A stretch of 64,000 nt of DNA from NCBI RefSeq assembly GCF_023061285.1, contig NZ_JAKGAM010000008.1, positions 1 through 64,000 on the forward strand, given 5' to 3'. Every line of letters begins with the position of its first letter. Within the stretch, counting starts at the first letter, position 1. The notes under the pieces are model-generated. The model saw nothing but the letters and a program-made list of their open reading frames with translations, had not been told where the DNA came from and did no database searches. A program made the position numbers and the translations under genes. The DNA comes from Chromohalobacter nigrandesensis (GTDB lineage: Bacteria; Pseudomonadota; Gammaproteobacteria; Pseudomonadales; Halomonadaceae). Below, piece after piece: positions 61,007-64,000 of this stretch.

Positions 61007-61034
61007 ACGCCGACCGATGGGTCGGCGTTTTTTT
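61007..61034 (+). terminator. Intrinsic terminator after lpxC
   Basis: A 9-bp perfect stem ACGCCGACC/GGTCGGCGT (61007-61015 with 61020-61028), a 4-nt loop, and a run of seven T's. It ends the dcw/lpxC transcript; convergent dciA begins just beyond. Confidence 0.92.
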
Positions 61035-61058
61035 ATTCATGGGGCGTGACGCGGCTTT

Positions 61059-61520
61059 CTAGGCGTTGTCCGGGGTATGGGAAGCCAGGCGTGTCAGCGC
61101 CTTTTTCAGCTTGGGGTCCGTGGTGTCGTCCGCGCATGTCTTGAGATGATGCGCCGCTTCGGAAGAAAGTGCGCGTGGCTGGTAAGCGGGTGCCTTGAGA
61201 GGATGTACGGGACGGACCTTGAAATTGAGCGTCAGTACGGCTTCGAATTCAGGAAGTTGACGCAGCAGTTTGAGGAGTCGTTGGCGTTCGTAGCGTAGCC
61301 ACGTCAACCATACGGCGCCATCGGTGATGAGGGTCAGGGCGCCTTCTCGATAGCCACCGACATAGACGTGTTCGGCGATTTCGGTAGGAAGCCCGGCACG
61401 CAGGTGTTGTTGAGCCTTTTGCAGCAGTGTTGCCATACGTACCACCGACCCCAACTCGCCGGAACCGTCGATGAGATGGTGTATGGACTGGGCTCGGAAA
61501 CGCTTAGCCTTTATACTCAT
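61059..61520 (-). CDS. dciA: DciA/DUF721-family helicase-loading protein
   Basis: DciA is the ancestral loader of the replicative helicase DnaB, replaced by DnaC in E. coli. The 153-residue product from ATG 61520 (MSIKAKRFRAQSI) has the DUF721 KH-like core VWLTWLRYERQRLLKLLRQL preceded by basic segments. The position between lpxC and secA matches Pseudomonas. The open frame extends to 61922 antisense to the next gene, but that part is not used. Confidence 0.88.
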   Translation of the reverse strand: MSIKAKRFRAQSIHHLIDGSGELGSVVRMATLLQKAQQHLRAGLPTEIAEHVYVGGYREGALTLITDGAVWLTWLRYERQRLLKLLRQLPEFEAVLTLNFKVRPVHPLKAPAYQPRALSSEAAHHLKTCADDTTDPKLKKALTRLASHTPDNA

Positions 61521-61588
61521 GGGCTTGCCCGCGCGAAGGAAAGCAGAATGTCTGCGCAATCTACCATGAGCCGGAGCTCGTCGATAGC

Positions 61589-61963
61589 ATGACCAGCGCC
61601 ACGCACCATAGCTCAACGCCATCGCGTCGCGTTCGTACGCGACATCGTGCGCAATGGTGGCTTGCCGGTCTGTTGGTTGGGTGCCTATTGCCGGCGGGGT
61701 TGATGCACCCCGACGCGCTGCGTATTGCCGAGCGGTTGACGCAGATATGCCTAATGGCGCCGGACACCATTCGTGCCCAATCGCGCCGGGTGGCGCGGAG
61801 CAAGCGGTTGCTGGGCACCGGACGGCGGCGTCCCCGGTCTCCGCGCCTGTGGCGCTTGCCGCAGCGCTTCTATCATGTGTTGAGCGTGGGATTGGATGCC
61901 CTCTCGCGCCGAGGTCCACCACACAGTGTCTCGTTCCGAGATATCAGGCGACTAACCGCCTGA
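61589..61963 (+). CDS. Small secA-upstream protein, candidate SecM-like arrest peptide
   Basis: A 124-residue protein I do not recognise as a named family. It has a basic N-terminus (SRRVRTRHR), one hydrophobic signal-like segment at about residues 23-39 ([17 protein letters not shown]), a very basic middle, and the C-terminal sequence [19 protein letters not shown]. In it Phe94, Arg107, Gly109 and Pro110 line up with SecM F150, R163, G165 and P166, with the same 16-residue F-to-P distance; W155 and G161 are not kept. It also reads R-G-P-P, close to RAPP-type arrest motifs. Arg108 and the two prolines use CGA-CCA-CCA, uncommon codons for this GC-rich genome. The start ATG has only a weak ribosome-binding site. 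It lies 73 nt upstream of secA on the same strand. Arrest activity is inferred, not shown. Confidence 0.6.
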   Translation: MTSATHHSSTPSRRVRTRHRAQWWLAGLLVGCLLPAGLMHPDALRIAERLTQICLMAPDTIRAQSRRVARSKRLLGTGRRRPRSPRLWRLPQRFYHVLSVGLDALSRRGPPHSVSFRDIRRLTA

Positions 61964-61997
61964 TATCGACGTCGGCATCGCGTCTATGCGATGGCCG
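61940..61997 (+). promoter_or_regulatory. Two leader hairpins between small gene and secA
   Basis: Hairpin 1 is an 11-bp perfect stem GATATCAGGCG/CGCCTGATATC (61940-61950 with 61957-61967) with a 6-nt loop, and contains the upstream gene's TGA. Hairpin 2 (61973-61981 with 61988-61997) has 9 bp and one bulged G. No T-run follows either, so they are not intrinsic terminators. The right arm of hairpin 1 can alternatively pair with the secA Shine-Dalgarno region (5 contiguous bp plus 2). Confidence 0.65.
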
Positions 61998-62026
61998 ATA
62001 TTGCGTTTTAGGCACTTTTGTATTTC

Positions 62027-62030
62027 AGGA
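62027..62030 (+). promoter_or_regulatory. secA ribosome-binding site
   Basis: AGGA, 6 nt before the secA ATG at 62037. It is partly complementary to 61959-61966, so its accessibility may depend on hairpin 1 upstream. Confidence 0.7.
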
Positions 62031-62036
62031 TCTCAC

Positions 62037-64000
62037 ATGCTCAATACTATTGTACGTAAGCTGATCGGCTCGAAGAACGAGCGGGAAGTCAAACGCATGC
62101 GCAAGGCCACCGAGGCCATCAACGCGCTGGAGCCCACGTTCGAGTCTCTCGATGATGCCGCGCTGTCGGCAAAGACCCGCGAATTCCGCAAGCGCCTGGA
62201 ATCGGGTGAATCCATTGACAAGATACTTCCCGAAGCTTTCGCCGTGGTGCGCGAGGCGAGTAAACGCGTGATGGGAATGCGTCACTTCGATGTACAGATG
62301 GTCGGCGGGATGACACTGCACGAAGGGCGCATCGCCGAGATGAAAACCGGTGAGGGCAAGACCCTGGTCGGGACCCTGTCGGTCTATCTCAATGCGTTGC
62401 CCGGCAAGGGCGTACACGTAGTGACAGTCAATGACTATCTGGCGAGTCGTGATGCCGAGTGGATGCGCCCTCTCTACGAATTTCTCGACCTCAGCGTGGG
62501 TACGATCTACTCAGGCCAGGCCTCGCCCCAGAAGCGTGAAGCCTACGCCTGCGATATCACTTACGGGACCAACAACGAATTCGGCTTCGACTATCTGCGC
62601 GACAACATGGCGTTTTCACTGGATGACAAGGTCCAGCGGGCGCTGCACTACGCGATCATCGACGAGGTCGACTCGATTCTCATCGATGAGGCGCGCACGC
62701 CGCTGATCATTTCCGGCCCGGTCGAAGAAAACGTCGAACTTTATCGGCGTATCAATCAGCTTTCCCTGGGGCTCGAAGAGTGCAGCGACGAAGAGGACCC
62801 CACCAGCGGGGACTTTATCCTCGATGAGAAACAAAAGCAGGTGGAACTGACGGAAACCGGTCACCAGAAACTTGAAGGGATACTGAGAGAGTCGGAGCTT
62901 CTGGGCGCGGACGACTCGCTGTACTCGGCTCAGAATCTGGGGCTTCTGCAGCATGTGCATTCGGCGTTGCGCGCGCGCTATCTCTATCATCGCGACGTCG
63001 ATTACATCGTTAACAACGATGAAGTGGTCATCGTCGACGAGCATACCGGGCGTAGCATGCCCGGTCGCCGCTGGTCCGAGGGGCTGCACCAAGCGGTCGA
63101 GGCGAAGGAAAGCGTGACGATTCAGAAAGAGAGTCAGACGCTGGCCTCGACGACTTTCCAGAATTACTTCCGTCTGTATGACAAGCTCTCGGGGATGACG
63201 GGGACCGCCGATACCGAAGCCTTCGAGTTCCGCCAGATCTACGGGCTGGATGTCATGGTGATTCCCACCAACCGCCCGTTGGTCCGTGTGGACCACAACG
63301 ATCTGGTCTACATGAGCAGCGAGGAGAAATTCGAAGCCATCATCGACGACGTCAAGACGCAACGCGAAGCGGGGCGTCCCGTCTTGGTGGGCACGGCGTC
63401 GATCGAAACCTCCGAATACCTCGCCCAGCTGATGCGGCAGTATCAGATGCCGCACAATGTGCTTAACGCCAAGCAGCACCAGAGCGAAGCGGAAATCATC
63501 GCCCAGGCGGGCCAGCCCGGTGCTGTGACCATCGCCACCAACATGGCTGGACGCGGTACTGATATCGTGCTGGGCGGTAACTGGGAAGCCGAAGCGGCGG
63601 CTCTCGATGACCCTTCCGAAGATCAGATCGCGGCCCTCAAGGCGGCATGGCAGGAACGCCACGATGCTGTACTGGAGGCGGGAGGGCTCCACGTGATTGG
63701 CTCCGAGCGCCACGAATCGCGGCGTATCGACAATCAGTTGCGTGGGCGTTCCGGTCGTCAGGGCGATCCGGGCTCAACGCGCTTCTTCCTCTCGCTGGAA
63801 GATAACCTCATGCGGTTGTTCGGCTCCGATCGGGTGCAGCGGTTGATGAATGCTCTGGGCCTGGAGCATGGCGAGGCGATCGAGCACAAGATGGTGTCCA
63901 ACGCCGTCGAGCGTGCCCAGAAAAAGGTCGAGGGCCGCAACTTCGATATCCGCAAGCAGTTGCTCGAATACGATGACGTCTCCAACGATCAACGCCGTGT
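62037..64000 (+). CDS. secA: Preprotein translocase ATPase SecA (3' end beyond window)
   Basis: SecA is the motor that drives secretory proteins through SecYEG. The first about 654 residues are present, and no stop is reached by the window end. Visible motifs: [20 protein letters not shown], Walker A MKTGEGKT (102-109), [16 protein letters not shown]-type Walker [15 protein letters not shown], preprotein crosslinking region, and helicase motifs [27 protein letters not shown] and [19 protein letters not shown]. The remainder (scaffold and C-terminal zinc tail) lies outside. Confidence 0.98.
   Translation, partial: MLNTIVRKLIGSKNEREVKRMRKATEAINALEPTFESLDDAALSAKTREFRKRLESGESIDKILPEAFAVVREASKRVMGMRHFDVQMVGGMTLHEGRIAEMKTGEGKTLVGTLSVYLNALPGKGVHVVTVNDYLASRDAEWMRPLYEFLDLSVGTIYSGQASPQKREAYACDITYGTNNEFGFDYLRDNMAFSLDDKVQRALHYAIIDEVDSILIDEARTPLIISGPVEENVELYRRINQLSLGLEECSDEEDPTSGDFILDEKQKQVELTETGHQKLEGILRESELLGADDSLYSAQNLGLLQHVHSALRARYLYHRDVDYIVNNDEVVIVDEHTGRSMPGRRWSEGLHQAVEAKESVTIQKESQTLASTTFQNYFRLYDKLSGMTGTADTEAFEFRQIYGLDVMVIPTNRPLVRVDHNDLVYMSSEEKFEAIIDDVKTQREAGRPVLVGTASIETSEYLAQLMRQYQMPHNVLNAKQHQSEAEIIAQAGQPGAVTIATNMAGRGTDIVLGGNWEAEAAALDDPSEDQIAALKAAWQERHDAVLEAGGLHVIGSERHESRRIDNQLRGRSGRQGDPGSTRFFLSLEDNLMRLFGSDRVQRLMNALGLEHGEAIEHKMVSNAVERAQKKVEGRNFDIRKQLLEYDDVSNDQRR

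Noticed and set aside
61521-61922. N-terminal extension of dciA
   Set aside because: The extra 134 residues are antisense to the small secA-upstream gene and unlike DUF721 proteins; ATG 61520 gives a normal-length product.
61654-62064. 136-codon alternative frame overlapping the small gene and the secA start
   Set aside because: Overlaps secA out of frame, Ala/Cys-rich composition typical of shadow frames; the 61589-61963 frame has a membrane segment and basic, structured composition instead.

Overview
This 64 kb window is core chromosome of a GC-rich gammaproteobacterium. Protein sequences and gene orders fit the Halomonadaceae (Halomonas/Chromohalobacter type): pseudomonad/enterobacterial-like housekeeping blocks, many acidic proteins (for example the SspB tail), and GAAGCTCGAAGC-type intergenic repeats. 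The assignment is by pattern only and was not checked by any search. I see no tRNA gene, 16S/23S rRNA, CRISPR array, insertion sequence or prophage. One RNA gene, RNase P RNA, is clear.

Layout. 1-764: decayed fragments, including a lipase cut off just after its nucleophile elbow, closed by a strong terminator. 813-4053 (minus): gatCAB. 4244-16383: mreBCD, maf, rng, yhdP, tldD, yjgA/darP (minus) and pmbA. 16457-21490 (minus): mgtE, then the rpoN-hpf-ptsN-rapZ-npr nitrogen-PTS block. 21615-25043 (minus): lptB, lptA, lptC, kdsC, kdsD. 25188-28310 (plus): mlaFEDCB, ending in a terminator. 28460-32044: ibaG, murA, hisG, hisD. 32117-36135: degS/algW-like protease, a NIF3-family protein, zapG and zapE. 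36307-38526: rplM, rpsI, sspA, sspB. 38557-42938: dolP, diaA, yraN and lpoA (minus), and divergent rsmI. 43004-43357: rnpB. 43456-60959: the division and cell-wall (dcw) cluster from rsmH to lpxC. 61059-64000: dciA (minus), a small unnamed gene, and the 5' two thirds of secA.

Most of the window serves the cell envelope: peptidoglycan precursors (murA, murE, murF, mraY, murD, murG, murC, ddl), septation (ftsL, I, W, Q, A, Z, zapE, zapG), elongation (mreBCD), lipid A/Kdo and LPS export (lpxC, kdsC, kdsD, lptABC), phospholipid retrieval (mla), outer-membrane lipoproteins (lpoA, dolP) and envelope stress proteolysis. Genes are tightly packed, often with 1-8 bp overlaps.

The most interesting observation is the 124-codon gene just upstream of secA. 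It has a basic N-terminus, one hydrophobic segment, and a C-terminal F-x12-R-x-G-P pattern (also R-G-P-P) with the same F-to-P spacing as the E. coli SecM arrest motif. Two stable hairpins lie between it and the secA ribosome-binding site. It may be an unrecognised SecM-like force/secretion sensor. Second is mreC, whose only well-placed start, with a strong Shine-Dalgarno sequence, appears to be ATT.
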